64,000 nucleotides of DNA from Acidobacteriota bacterium (GCA_029263415.1 JAJCXN010000015.1:308282-372281), one strand, 5' to 3'; counted from the stretch's first letter, positions 50,868 to 61,005 are shown. Translations and numbers: made by a program. The notes: generated from the letters alone by a model not told the origin.

Positions 50868-52429
50868 ACGAGTCCGGCTCCGACGCTCAGGCAGACTCGC
50901 AAACTGAAGCCGGAGTCTCAGCGCTCACCCGGTCCGACATCGAAGACCTCGCTGCTCGCGGCATCTCGCAAGAGCAAGCGCAGCACCAACTCCGCCGTCT
51001 TCTTAGCGGCACACGCTTCTCAAACCTCGACCGCCCCGCCACCGTGGGCGACGGCATCGAAGTCCTCAACCCCGAACAGACTTCACAACGCCATCGTGCC
51101 TTTCAACGCGCTCTCGCTCGCGTGACACGGTTCGTTCCTGCATCGGGTGCAGCGTCCCGCATGTTCAAAGACCTGCTGCAACAGCTCGACAGCCCGACCA
51201 ACGCGGAATGCGCGACCAGCGAGCGCGGCTGCTTCTTTGATCAGAATTGGCCTTTCGCCACAGCACTAGGTCGCGCCTTGGAGCATGGCTCCGCTCGCAA
51301 AGAACAGTTGCGCTTTCTACTGCTCGGCGAGCCGCAGATGCGAGGCCTCGCCCGGCAACCGAAAGCTCTGATCCCATTCCATCGAGAGGGCTCGCAAGAG
51401 TTGACTGCCTTCGAAGAACAGATTCTCGAGTGCCTTGAGCTCACTCAACTGGGAGCACTCGACGAACAGCACGTGACCAAGCTGCACTTCACCGTTTCGC
51501 CTGAACACCGCGAGGCGGTCGCTGAACTTGAAGGAGCGCTGCGCCAACGGCTCAGCAGCAGCCAGCCGATCGAGATCAGCTACTCCTCGCAGCACTCAGC
51601 GACAGACACTCTGGCCGTTGATCAACACAATCGACCACTGCGCGAGCAAACGGACACGGTCGACGCTCCGCTGATCTTGCGCCCGGGCGGCCACGGTTCG
51701 TTGCTTAAAAACCTGGCCGAGCTCAACGGCGATCTGGTCATGATTAAGAACATCGACAACGTGCAACCCAAGCACCGCCGATCCCGGACTGTGAGTTTCA
51801 AGGCGTCACTTCTTGGAGCATTGGTGGTCTGCCAAGACGAAGTTTTCACCCTGATCGAATCACTGGAAGACTCCGCCGCGAGCGCCGCAACCATCCAACA
51901 CGCTCTTGACGTCTTGCGACGATTCGGCCGAGAACCTAGCGAGCGCGACGCAGCGACACTTCAACACGAACTCTCACGCCCCATTCGGCTCTGTGGCGTC
52001 GTGCGCAATCAAGGAGAGCCCGGAGGCGGCCCCTTCTGGGTGCGCGATCAGAGCGGCAAGCTTTCGCTGCAGATCGTCGAAGGCGCTCAGATCGATCGGC
52101 GGTCAACGCAACAACTCGCGATTCTGAACAATGCGACTCACTTCAACCCAGTGGACCTGGCCTGCGGACTGCGTGATCGCCATGGCGAACCGTTTGACCT
52201 CACCCAGTTCCGCGATGACGACACCCATTTCGTCGCCAGCAAATCACACAACGGGCAGACGATTCGTGCGCTCGAGCACCCGGGACTCTGGAACGGGGCG
52301 ATGGCACACTGGTTGACGTTGTTCGTTGAGGCGCCAAGTTCGACGTTTTCGCCGGTGAAGACCGTTTGGGATTTGCTGAGGCCTGAGCATCGGAGCGCAC
52401 TGGGCAGATCCGATTCGACGGCCACATGA
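50864..52429 (+). CDS. DUF4301 family protein
   Basis: 521 residues. The diagnostic stretch FVPASGAASRMFKDLL near residue 90 resembles nucleotidyltransferase loops and marks DUF4301. Later conserved-looking segments: LILRPGGHGSLLKNLAELNGDLVMIKNIDNV, RLCGVVRNQGEPGGGPFWV, and HNGQTIRALEHPGLWNGAMAHWLT. LRPGGHG and IKNIDN suggest a sugar-nucleotide pyrophosphorylase-like core, but the reaction is unknown. It is translationally coupled to rfbC, so a role in the same polysaccharide pathway is likely. No membrane segment or signal. Confidence 0.75.
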   Translation: MNESGSDAQADSQTEAGVSALTRSDIEDLAARGISQEQAQHQLRRLLSGTRFSNLDRPATVGDGIEVLNPEQTSQRHRAFQRALARVTRFVPASGAASRMFKDLLQQLDSPTNAECATSERGCFFDQNWPFATALGRALEHGSARKEQLRFLLLGEPQMRGLARQPKALIPFHREGSQELTAFEEQILECLELTQLGALDEQHVTKLHFTVSPEHREAVAELEGALRQRLSSSQPIEISYSSQHSATDTLAVDQHNRPLREQTDTVDAPLILRPGGHGSLLKNLAELNGDLVMIKNIDNVQPKHRRSRTVSFKASLLGALVVCQDEVFTLIESLEDSAASAATIQHALDVLRRFGREPSERDAATLQHELSRPIRLCGVVRNQGEPGGGPFWVRDQSGKLSLQIVEGAQIDRRSTQQLAILNNATHFNPVDLACGLRDRHGEPFDLTQFRDDDTHFVASKSHNGQTIRALEHPGLWNGAMAHWLTLFVEAPSSTFSPVKTVWDLLRPEHRSALGRSDSTAT

Positions 52430-52477
52430 AAGTCAGGCGCCTTCAGAAACACCATCCAGTCACGCTAAACTGCGGCG

Positions 52478-54415
52478 ATGGTCGATCAACAGACCCTTCC
52501 CGATCTCGGCGAGTCGGGGCCATTGAGTCCAAAAGGGAAGGACGCGCCGATCAAGCGCCGTGGCAAGTTGACGGTGCACGATCCGTTCGACCTGATCCGG
52601 TGGCTCGCGATGAGCCAGCCAGACCCGCGCAAGGCTGTAGCTGAGCTGGTGCAGAACGGGCTCGACGCTGGGGCCAGCGAGATGACAATCGAGCGGGTCC
52701 GCAGGCAAGGCACGTCCCGACTGGTCTTCAAAGACAACGGCGACGGGATCATTCCAGAGCTGCCGCTGGACCAGGCACTGCGCTACCTTGCGACACACAT
52801 TGGGCACAGTCGCAAACGCAAGTTGACGCCCCAGGAACGTCAGGAGCTGATGACGCAAGGCCAGTACGGCATTGGGCTCCTTGGCTTTTGGAGTCTAGGG
52901 GAGTTCTTGGAGATCCGTGCCTCGCGCCCGGGACAAAGCCCTCTGCGACTGCGCCTGCAGCGGAACCGACCGGAGTTCAGGATCGAGGGCCTTCCCGGAG
53001 CCCCCGCCGCTACCAGCCGTCAGACCGAAGTGATCGTTTCTGAATTGCACAAGGAGGCGATGCCGGTGCTCGGCGCACGGCGCCTCAGTGACTACCTAGC
53101 AACCGAACTCAGGGGCCAGCTCCTGGCCAGAGAATGCCGGTTGGTCGTGCACGATCGACTAGCGCGCGGCCGTACACCTAAACGACTCGAAGTACAACCG
53201 CGGCGGTTCAGCGGCGTCCGGTTCGATATCGATCGACTCGAAGTGGGTGCTGGCGAGCCATCGATCGCGCTCGACCTCTTCATCGACGCGAGCGGCCAGA
53301 GAGAACCGGTGGCTCTTTACGCTGCAGGCACCTTGGTGGCTGAGGCGTTCGGAGAACTAGCTCCGCTCGGTCTCGATCATGCGCCCTGGACGAATCAGCG
53401 CCTAACCGGAGTCGTGGACTACCCGCTGCTGACCATTGCCCCCGGCAGCCGCCGAGGCGTTTTGCCGAACGCCTCCTCGTCCGCTCTCGCTCGCGCCCTG
53501 CAGACGATCGAGCCACGCTTGCAGCACTTCTTAGCTCAAGAAACGGAACAGCGAGACGAAGAAGTCGACCCGGCGACGGTGAAACGCCTGCGCAAGGCCT
53601 TCCACAGTGTCTTCGAACAACTGCCTCGATACGAATTGCTGACCCGGCCCGACGCAAGGGTCGCGACCTTAAAACCGGCTGCAGCAGATCTCGAACACGA
53701 GCCGGCCATGGCCAATGCGGAGCAGCTCGATCCCGGCGTCGCTTCCGAGCCGGCCTCCCAGGAACTCGCTCAACCACTCTCGGTCGAACTGCAATCGAGC
53801 ACCGTACCGCCCGCTCCTCTTGCACCGACCAAACCACTGCACGCTGTCACCATCAAGCCTCAGAAGATCATCATGGCCACCGGAACCACACGCTGGGCCA
53901 CAGCCACACCACTCGACGTAGACGGCAGAGTGACCGACGGCAAGTGCACCTACCTGTGGCGCCTTGTCGATCTCGACGGCAAGGTCGAGGGCCAGCCGGG
54001 CACGGGGCCGAGGATCAAGGTGCTCGCGGGCACAGAGCCCGGCATCGGCACCTTGCGGGTGGTGGTCGAAGGAACCAAAGGCATTGACGGTTCGCGCCCC
54101 ACAGCGACCACTGAGATCACGGTCGAAATCAAAGAGCGTGACGCCTCCGTCGGCTCTGGCGCCGGCATCCCGCGACCGGACCTAGTGCACGATTCATCAG
54201 GCTCCTGGCGATCGCGGATCCGAGGCTCTCAATGGCAGGTCAACGCTAGCCACCCGTCCTACCGCGCAGTGGTTCAAAAGCGCGCTCTCAAGACCCGCTA
54301 CCTCGCTCTACTGCTGGCAAAGGACGTCGTGCTCCAGAGCAGCAAGAACCCCCGTTTCGAGGAACCGCTGGAGGAGCTCATCAAGGTCTACTCCGCCGCT
54401 GACCGCGGGCTGTGA
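52478..54415 (+). CDS. GHKL-type ATPase with Ig-like domain
   Basis: 645 residues. N-terminal GHKL ATPase: N-box KAVAELVQNGLDAGAS (Glu56, Asn60), G1 box KDNGDGI (86-91), and G2 box GQYGIGLLGFWSLG (128-141), the kind seen in MutL, Hsp90 and MORC. A transducer-like part follows (about 200-380). Then a disordered Pro/Glu stretch, an Ig or PKD-like beta domain at about 440-550 (TTRWATATPLDVDGRVTDGKCTYLWRLVDLDG), and a basic helical end. No histidine kinase phospho-acceptor and no MutL nuclease motif are visible. It lies 48 bases after DUF4301. Function unknown. Confidence 0.72.
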   Translation: MVDQQTLPDLGESGPLSPKGKDAPIKRRGKLTVHDPFDLIRWLAMSQPDPRKAVAELVQNGLDAGASEMTIERVRRQGTSRLVFKDNGDGIIPELPLDQALRYLATHIGHSRKRKLTPQERQELMTQGQYGIGLLGFWSLGEFLEIRASRPGQSPLRLRLQRNRPEFRIEGLPGAPAATSRQTEVIVSELHKEAMPVLGARRLSDYLATELRGQLLARECRLVVHDRLARGRTPKRLEVQPRRFSGVRFDIDRLEVGAGEPSIALDLFIDASGQREPVALYAAGTLVAEAFGELAPLGLDHAPWTNQRLTGVVDYPLLTIAPGSRRGVLPNASSSALARALQTIEPRLQHFLAQETEQRDEEVDPATVKRLRKAFHSVFEQLPRYELLTRPDARVATLKPAAADLEHEPAMANAEQLDPGVASEPASQELAQPLSVELQSSTVPPAPLAPTKPLHAVTIKPQKIIMATGTTRWATATPLDVDGRVTDGKCTYLWRLVDLDGKVEGQPGTGPRIKVLAGTEPGIGTLRVVVEGTKGIDGSRPTATTEITVEIKERDASVGSGAGIPRPDLVHDSSGSWRSRIRGSQWQVNASHPSYRAVVQKRALKTRYLALLLAKDVVLQSSKNPRFEEPLEELIKVYSAADRGL

Positions 54416-54912
54416 CGCGGTGAACGAGTCGCCAGCCGCATCGTTCTCCGATTGTCGGTCGCCGGGCTGAGAGTAATGGGCCTGGGCCTGAAGCCCTGGG
54501 CGGTACGCGCTTACTGCGAAAGACGACTGAGGTGAGGCGACCGCCGGTAACAATGTCTCGTCCCTAGGGATGAGACGTCAGGACCGGCCCTGCTCAAGCT
54601 GGGTCGCACGTGTTCAAGAGCGTTCTACCCTGGCTGGACAAGGCTAGATCTCCTCCAATACCAGGTGCCGCGGTGCCGAGATTCTCGGTCTATCACTCAT
54701 GGAAATGCGCGAACGCGCAAACTCCTGGGTGGTGTGAGGGCCCCTGGGGATGAAAGGGCACAGCGTCGACTCGGTTCAGGCATCATGGGATTGTACACTT
54801 TGAGACCTCTACGTGTACATTTGATGTACATAGATGCCGAGAGCGCTGACACAAGAACGGCAAGTTCCTGAGCTTTGCGGGCTGGCACAGCAGTTGCTGT
54901 CCCAAAGTTGCC
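54416..54912. other. Intergenic region before the lipoprotein gene
   Basis: 497 bases without a convincing gene. GGTCGCC near 54458 and GGCGACC near 54537 could form a long-range stem around a GC-rich stretch, and there is a CTGAGAG box, but the rest does not match a TPP riboswitch. This marks the start of a gene-poor stretch to the window end. Confidence 0.5.
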
Positions 54913-55419
54913 ATGAACACCACCACCGCCTTGCAAAGACGAATTCCTCGGGCGCACGTACTCGTTGCCTGCCTTGCTGTCCTCGGCTGTAACAGTGTCG
55001 CCCAGATCCGCATCGAGAACCTGTCGCCTCATGACATCTCGAGACTGCGAGTCGCAAATGAGGTGTTCGGCGATGTTCCCGCCGGCGACATCACCGCCTA
55101 TCGAGAGCTGAAACTCGCGTTCGGATACTCCGCCATGGAGATGGTCATCGACGGCCAGCGTGTCACTGCGCAAGCCCTCAACCTCGGAGCGCGAAGGTTC
55201 ACCTATCGCATTGTGCACAAAGATCTCTCCAAGGCCCAATTGGACATAGAAGTCTTGCGAGAACGAGGCAGCACATCCGATCGAGCGGCGGCTTCAGGCC
55301 AAACCAGTCGCGCGGACCGCGGCGCGACGTGCCGTGCCGTGCCGGAGAACCACGGCGGCGAAGGAGAACAGGGAGATAAGCAACGCTCCAGATGCCACCC
55401 AATCAAGCGGAAGACCTGA
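54913..55419 (+). CDS. Small putative lipoprotein
   Basis: 168 residues. Basic start, hydrophobic core and lipobox VACLAVLGCN, so a lipid-anchored export is likely. The mature part up to about residue 115 reads like a beta domain (IRIENLSPHDISRLRVANEVFGDVPAGDITAYRELK, then ALNLGARRFTYRIVHKDLSKAQLDIEVL). The last 50 residues are low-complexity and Arg/Gly-rich, and may be translated junk after a lost stop. No family recognised. Confidence 0.6.
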   Translation: MNTTTALQRRIPRAHVLVACLAVLGCNSVAQIRIENLSPHDISRLRVANEVFGDVPAGDITAYRELKLAFGYSAMEMVIDGQRVTAQALNLGARRFTYRIVHKDLSKAQLDIEVLRERGSTSDRAAASGQTSRADRGATCRAVPENHGGEGEQGDKQRSRCHPIKRKT

Positions 55420-55495
55420 ACCTAGGACGCCCGAGCGTCCTCTAGTTGATTCGAAGCGAAATCAATTCCCCCCGGACGACTTCCAGGAGACCCTA

Positions 55496-57175
55496 GTGAC
55501 TACTTCTCGATCGACCACATGCTGCGCCCTAGTTCTGAGCCTCGTCGGGGTTGGAGCCAACGCCGCCCCGGCGATCCCCGATCCCACCACTCTAGGCCCG
55601 CCCTTCGAAGAGTACGAGCTCGTAACCGGACAGTCGACCGAAGTTCAGACGATCTTGCCTGGTTTCTTCCTCGACGGAGGCATGGCAGACCTCGCGGTGC
55701 TGAGCACTGACGAAGCCGGCGAACTGAGCCTGCGGATCTACGCCTTCTCAATGGCAGATCGCCAGTGGACAGCGCAAATGGACGCTTCACTGGGATCCAA
55801 TGTTCAGTTCGTCGACAAGGCCAACATCGAGGGGCGCGACCGGTTGCTCACTTACCAAAGTGGGCGCCTCAATTGGTTCGACCCGGACGCCGGGATGGAA
55901 AAGCTGCTGTTGGAGATCGCCCTGGACTACAACTCCGAGCACGACGCCGAAGGGAGCCCAAACGAGCCTGCGGGCGAGCCGCCTCGCGTCGACATCACGC
56001 GGGACCTAAACCACGACGGCCAGGACGACATCATCGTGCCAGACTTCGATGGCTTCTGGGTATCTGTTCAGAAGGCCGACGGATCGTTCTCCGACGTCGT
56101 GAAACTCGGCCCTCCAGAACCATTCCTCGACGCACTCCTGGGCAATCTCGATCCGGGAGGCGGTTCCAAGGACCGTTCACGCACCTACCGAGACATCGGC
56201 CTTACCGCTGCGACCTTGCCTTGGTATCTGAGCCGCGTCCACGAGGTGGACTACGACCAGGATGGCCTCACCGATCTGGTGTTCTGGAACGAGGACCATT
56301 TCGAGGTGCACTTTCAGAGGGACAATGGGCTCTTTGCCTCGGTTCCCGAGACCTTTGTCACCGACGTTCGCTTCGACTCGGAGGGCGTGCTATCGCGTGC
56401 TCTCGACTTCAAAGACCAGGGGGTTTTCTCGTTTCTCTTCGGATTTGGAAAGAAGACCTCCGCGACGGTGCTGCACTCGCTCAAAGACCTGAACGGTGAT
56501 GGCGTCTCAGACTTAGTGACTTTGACGCTCTCTGGCCGCAGCATCATCAAACAACGGAGCCACTACGAGGTTCACTTCGGCACGTCGACTTCAGTGGGAA
56601 CCCAGTTCTCGCCGCAAGTTGGCGCACGGATTCAACCGCGTGGAAGAGGCGGCGCAGTGCAAATCTGGGGGTACTCAGCTCAGCGCTTTGAGGATCTCGA
56701 CGGTGACGGCCAACTTGAAAGTTCGTTCAAAAACGTCAACATGGGAATTGGCGGCATGACCCGAGCGTTGGTCGGCAATTCCATCTCGATCAATCTCGAA
56801 CTTTTCCGAATGGAGGACGGTACCTACCCGAAGAAGCCTACTCTCAGCAGGAAGATCCGCCGTTTCGCTCCCTTCGCCGGAATCGGCAACATCTTTTTTC
56901 CACCAGTGCTGATGGGGGACGTGAACGGCGACGGTCGCTCCGATTTGTTGGTGGGGCTCAAGCCCCGAGAACTGCACGTGTTCGTCGGTGTGCCGGGCTC
57001 CGACCTGTTCTCGAGGCGCTCCGAGAAGGTGGCTGTCACTTTGCCTTCCGACGAGCGCGGCATCTGGCTAGTGGACCTCGACCGAGACGGCAAACAAGAT
57101 GTCATCATTCATCGTCGCCCGACCGAGCGCTCACCCGGTGAACCCCATCGCGTGACCACGCTGATCGCCAGATGA
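55496..57175 (+). CDS. Secreted FG-GAP/VCBS beta-propeller protein
   Basis: 559 residues from the GTG at 55496, which has AGGAGA seven bases upstream. N-terminal signal (TTCCALVLSLVGVGANAAPA). At least six Asp-rich calcium loops mark FG-GAP repeats: DLNHDGQDDIIV, DYDQDGLTDLVF, DLNGDGVSDLVT, DLDGDGQLESS, DVNGDGRSDLLV, DLDRDGKQDVII. Such propellers bind ligands or surfaces outside the cell. No anchor or sorting signal seen. It sits in a run of secreted proteins. Confidence 0.85.
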   Translation: MTTSRSTTCCALVLSLVGVGANAAPAIPDPTTLGPPFEEYELVTGQSTEVQTILPGFFLDGGMADLAVLSTDEAGELSLRIYAFSMADRQWTAQMDASLGSNVQFVDKANIEGRDRLLTYQSGRLNWFDPDAGMEKLLLEIALDYNSEHDAEGSPNEPAGEPPRVDITRDLNHDGQDDIIVPDFDGFWVSVQKADGSFSDVVKLGPPEPFLDALLGNLDPGGGSKDRSRTYRDIGLTAATLPWYLSRVHEVDYDQDGLTDLVFWNEDHFEVHFQRDNGLFASVPETFVTDVRFDSEGVLSRALDFKDQGVFSFLFGFGKKTSATVLHSLKDLNGDGVSDLVTLTLSGRSIIKQRSHYEVHFGTSTSVGTQFSPQVGARIQPRGRGGAVQIWGYSAQRFEDLDGDGQLESSFKNVNMGIGGMTRALVGNSISINLELFRMEDGTYPKKPTLSRKIRRFAPFAGIGNIFFPPVLMGDVNGDGRSDLLVGLKPRELHVFVGVPGSDLFSRRSEKVAVTLPSDERGIWLVDLDRDGKQDVIIHRRPTERSPGEPHRVTTLIAR

Positions 57176-58328
57176 CACTACCCAGAGTTCATGACCTTAC
57201 CCCTGACTCTCGAATGATCTGGGATCCCTGGGGAGCCTCAAATCCGCCTGTGGGCGGCACCTTCTCTGGGAGCCAAACACAATACTCCCTCCCGACGCAC
57301 CATCGCAGGCCCACCATCAAGAGAACTGTTCTCAGAAGCTCGCAGACAGTCAGATGAGTGGAACGAATCGGAAGAAAGAAGCAAGACCAAACCTGCCTCT
57401 GACGGGCCAACTCGATCTCGACCTCGTCTCCGGTCCTGCTTGAGGAATGTGGCCCGAGAGAGCACCGACACCAACCGTCAAAGCCGGCTGTTCGATATGC
57501 AAAGCCACAATCTGACACAGCTCCGCATTGGCGCGAAATCTCGCAGCAAGCAGAGCACTCAATGCCGCCCGCGGCTCGCGCTCTCGAAGGCGCCTATTGC
57601 CAGGCCGAATTCATCTGGACCTTCCTCTGTGAGAGTCTCTTCCCTCATCCCACGGCAGCACTCAGACCAGGATCGGTAGGTGGCGACCCCGCGGACCCGC
57701 ACGGCAGAAGCAGCCGGACGGCAGAAAGCAACCCTCCGGAAATTCGTTGAGCGCTTCAGCGATCCCCTCCCGGAGGCGCCGTGATGCTCGTTCGTACTGG
57801 TTCACCCAGTCGTCTCACTCGATCTTCCAGAGTCGCCACGTCTCACTCGACTCGGCATGGACCTCCTGCACGATGTCGCTCTTCGCTGATTTTGGCTGGT
57901 AAGCGAACTTATTCGGATCGCAAAGGTCCTTCTTCCAATCGCGCCGAACCTTCGCGATCTTGTCTTTGTGCTCGATCAAGATCGATGAGCACAGCTCGTG
58001 GTCGCTTTGCTTGCCGAGTTGGCCGGCACCGTATGTTGCACCGTATGTTGCACAGCCCTGGCGGGGGTCTCTGACCGTTTGTGCCGGGCTGGCACCTTCG
58101 CCCGAACCACCGGCCAAGCTACATTTTGATGCCACCTAAAGAAACCAAGGCACGCACAATCCAAAGAATTGCCGTTTTGCAATTGTTCGTTCCCGCAGAT
58201 ACCATCCTCCCACTCTCATTTGTCATCGGCAGCGCGTACGGACGCGACGCTTTCACCTTAGCCCGGTCTTGGTGGCAACGCCGCGTGGGTGAATGCTGCC
58301 TTCTATGCATGACTTCGGAGTACCTCCA
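57176..58328. other. Gene-poor 1.15-kb region
   Basis: All frames are broken by stops within about 110 codons and none looks like a known family. The best candidate is a minus-strand frame at 57815-58135 whose C-terminal 55 residues (SSILIEHKDKIAKVRRDWKK and following) look protein-like, possibly the remnant of a gene. A 12-bp direct repeat lies at 58026-58049. Confidence 0.5.
58026..58053. repeat. 12-bp tandem duplication
   Basis: GCACCGTATGTT occurs at 58026-58037 and 58038-58049, followed by a partial third copy (GCAC). It is outside any recognised gene. Confidence 0.7.
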
Positions 58329-60797
58329 GTGCGAAAGAATCTCCTCCCCCCAATCATCGGCCTCGCCCTTCTTTCCTTCCTCCTGCTCGCGCCACTGCCT
58401 GTGACCGCGCAGCAGGACTTACGCTCTCTGAGCACCTCCCCCGGAGCGGCCAAGATCGCTCCGGGACTGCTTCAGAAGTTGGAGGGCGACGCGGACCGTC
58501 GCTTCTTCGACGGAACAGAGCTACCAACGTATAAGGTCATCGTCAGCCTCGATTCAGTCGAGAAGGGCGCGGACCTGCGACGGGCGTTCAATGACCCCGC
58601 CAGCAACCGTCGCTTGGTGCGCAACATTCAGGCCCGACAGGACCGTGTTCTGCGAAGCCTCCAGCGAGGCACGACGGGCCACTTCACGGTCCTGAATCGA
58701 TACCGCAGCATCTACGGCTTCTCTGCCATCGCCGATGCGGAAGGCGTCCGAAGACTGTCCGAGCTCGGAACCGTCACCTTCGTCGAGGAAATGCCGATCT
58801 ACTTCAAGACCGATAGCGAAGCGCATCCCTTGACCAACACAGATACCGCTCACGCCTCAGGCTTCACTGGCGCAGGCGTGACCATCGCCATCATCGACGA
58901 CGGCATCGATCATGACCACCCTGCGTTCGGCGGGCAAAGCGCCTATCCCAATGCAAAGATCCTCGGCGGCCGCGACTTCGCCGACAATGACTCAAACCCT
59001 CGAGTCGATTGCAACGCACAATCTCACGGCACATCGGTGGCCGGAGTAGCTGCCGGAAACGGCGGCGGGGTACTCGGTACCGCGCCCGATGCAACACTCG
59101 TGTTCTTGAAGATTCAAAGTGCCTCCCTGTGCGGACAGAACGCACTCGACGGCGACATCCCCGGCGCCATCGACTGGGCCGTCACGAATCGCAACACATA
59201 CAACATCAAGGTCATCTCCATGAGCCTTGGGACCACCAGCACCTTCAGCAATCCTTGCAACTCGATCGCCGAGGCTTCCGCGTTGAACGCGGCCTCGAAC
59301 GCTGGGATGCTGACGCTGGTCGCGTCTGGCAATGGCGGAGCATCCAACGGAATCGCGTCGCCGGCGTGTCACCCTGCAGCGGCTAGTGTCGGCGCAACCT
59401 ACGACGCCAACATTGGCGGAGCGAACTTCGGTTTCTGCAACGACACTTCTACCTTTGCCGACAAGATCACCTGTTACTCAAACAGCGACACGTTCTTGGA
59501 TCTACTCGCTCCTTCGCACTGTGCCTTCACGGCTCAGACCGGCGGCGGCACCAACTCGTGTTTCGGCGGAACCAGTTCCGCCACTCCTTACGCGGCAGGC
59601 GTTGCAGCAACCCTGTTTGCCAAAGACAGTGGCCTAACTCGCAGCGAAGCACTCGGAGCATTGACCTCGACCGGTGTGTCAATTACTGACACGCGCAACG
59701 GCGTTTCCACCCCGCGGGTGGACCACATCGCTGCCCTTGACGCAGTCGATGGCGGTGGCGGTGGCGGTCCTGATCCTTGCGAGGGCTGCTTGGACTTCGA
59801 AACCGTGTCCACGGTCGGGTACTCCACTCAGGACGTCGCTAGCTCCGGTAGCGTGAGCGTGCCGTCAGGCGGCGCCTCTTTGGAGCTCACAGGCAATCGC
59901 TGGCGGAGGACGACCCAAACGTTCAACGTCACCGCGAACACCGTGATCGAGTTCGAATTCCAAAGTACCTCCCAAGGCGAGATCCATGGAATCGGATTCG
60001 ACGAAGATGACTCACTGACCAATGACCTGCGCATCTTCCAGTTCTTCGGCACTCAGAACTGGGGCGGTGCGATTCAGGGTGAGGCGAGCTACACCACCGC
60101 TGATCTCGGCAGCTACCGCACCTATCAGATCGACGTCGGCAGCTTCTACACCGGCAGTGCAATGCGTCTGGTCTTCGTCAACGACAAAGACGCAGGCTCG
60201 GCCACCAACACAAGCAACTTCCGCAACGTCCGTGCCTTCGAAGAAGGTGGCGGCGGTGGAGGCACCTGCTCTGTCGACGACTCCTTCGAGAGCGGAGCCG
60301 CAGGCTGGAGCAACGCTGCTTCTAGCACCTGTTCCACCGGAGCGTTCGTAGTGGGTTCGCCTTCACAGCAGACCAACAGTGGAGTCACCACTCAGGTCGG
60401 CGGTGACCACACCGGTGGCGGCGACGCCATCTTCACCGCCTTCAACTCGACCGCCGGCAATGCCGACGTCGACGGTGGTGTCTGTGTCCTGGAGTCACCA
60501 ACCTGGATCGTAGACGACGTATCCGACTTCTCGGTTTGGTACTTCCATGGGCAGAGAGATACGGCCGATGACCCAAGTGGCGACTTCTTCCTTCTTGAGG
60601 TGTCCACAAACGGCGGCTCAAGCTACACGCCGCTGGTCGACATTGGCGATACTAGAACCCAGGCTGCGTGGACCGAAGCGGTGCGTTCGATCCCAGCTGG
60701 ATCGAGTGTGAAGCTACGCTTGAGCGTCGCCGACGGCTCGGGTCCTGGTGACCTGGTCGAAGGCGGAATCGACGATCTGTCGATTTGCCCACAGTAA
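58329..60797 (+). CDS. Secreted subtilisin-like serine protease (S8)
   Basis: 822 residues from the GTG at 58329 (VRKNLLPP), with GGAG nine bases upstream; an ATG at 58293 is also open. Signal peptide (LALLSFLLLAPLPVTAQ), an I9-like propeptide region (PTYKVIVSLDS), then the S8 domain: catalytic Asp in AIIDDGIDHDHP, His in QSHGTSVAG (near 233), Ser in FGGTSSATPYAAG (near 417). Two beta domains follow, each introduced by a Gly run: one with CLDFETV (about 480-625) and one with CSVDDSFESGAAGW (about 650-820). Many Cys in the catalytic domain suggest disulfides. Confidence 0.92.
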   Translation: MRKNLLPPIIGLALLSFLLLAPLPVTAQQDLRSLSTSPGAAKIAPGLLQKLEGDADRRFFDGTELPTYKVIVSLDSVEKGADLRRAFNDPASNRRLVRNIQARQDRVLRSLQRGTTGHFTVLNRYRSIYGFSAIADAEGVRRLSELGTVTFVEEMPIYFKTDSEAHPLTNTDTAHASGFTGAGVTIAIIDDGIDHDHPAFGGQSAYPNAKILGGRDFADNDSNPRVDCNAQSHGTSVAGVAAGNGGGVLGTAPDATLVFLKIQSASLCGQNALDGDIPGAIDWAVTNRNTYNIKVISMSLGTTSTFSNPCNSIAEASALNAASNAGMLTLVASGNGGASNGIASPACHPAAASVGATYDANIGGANFGFCNDTSTFADKITCYSNSDTFLDLLAPSHCAFTAQTGGGTNSCFGGTSSATPYAAGVAATLFAKDSGLTRSEALGALTSTGVSITDTRNGVSTPRVDHIAALDAVDGGGGGGPDPCEGCLDFETVSTVGYSTQDVASSGSVSVPSGGASLELTGNRWRRTTQTFNVTANTVIEFEFQSTSQGEIHGIGFDEDDSLTNDLRIFQFFGTQNWGGAIQGEASYTTADLGSYRTYQIDVGSFYTGSAMRLVFVNDKDAGSATNTSNFRNVRAFEEGGGGGGTCSVDDSFESGAAGWSNAASSTCSTGAFVVGSPSQQTNSGVTTQVGGDHTGGGDAIFTAFNSTAGNADVDGGVCVLESPTWIVDDVSDFSVWYFHGQRDTADDPSGDFFLLEVSTNGGSSYTPLVDIGDTRTQAAWTEAVRSIPAGSSVKLRLSVADGSGPGDLVEGGIDDLSICPQ

Positions 60798-60851
60798 GGT
60801 GACCGTAGGATAACCGTGAGATTGCCAGGCTAGAGATTGCAGCTAGAGTCC

Positions 60852-60897
60852 TTCGTCACACGCTTCCCGGGGTCTAACCCTGGGAAGCCATGACGGA
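60852..60897. repeat. REP-like palindrome 1
   Basis: CTTCCCGGGGT (60863-60873), CTA loop, ACCCTGGGAAG (60877-60887), one G-T pair in an 11-bp stem. Outer arms TTCGTCA (60852-60858) and TGACGGA (60891-60897) extend it imperfectly. It also may end the protease transcript. Confidence 0.55.
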
Positions 60898-60984
60898 GCG
60901 CTCGGGCGCACTCGATGCCAGCGCCCAGAAACGGGTGCCAGCCGTTTGTAGAAGTCTGTAGAAGCATGCCGGGAGGTTCACCCT

Positions 60985-61005
60985 GCCAGCCTGCGTCAGG
61001 CCGGC
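60985..61005. repeat. REP-like palindrome 2
   Basis: GCCAGCCTG (60985-60993), CGT loop, CAGGCCGGC (60997-61005), one mismatch. It lies 278 bases upstream of the truncated REP-associated transposase. Confidence 0.5.

Noticed and set aside
54440..54560. Possible TPP-type riboswitch because of CTGAGAG and a long-range stem.
   Set aside because: Other conserved TPP boxes are missing and the next gene is a lipoprotein, not thiamine-related.
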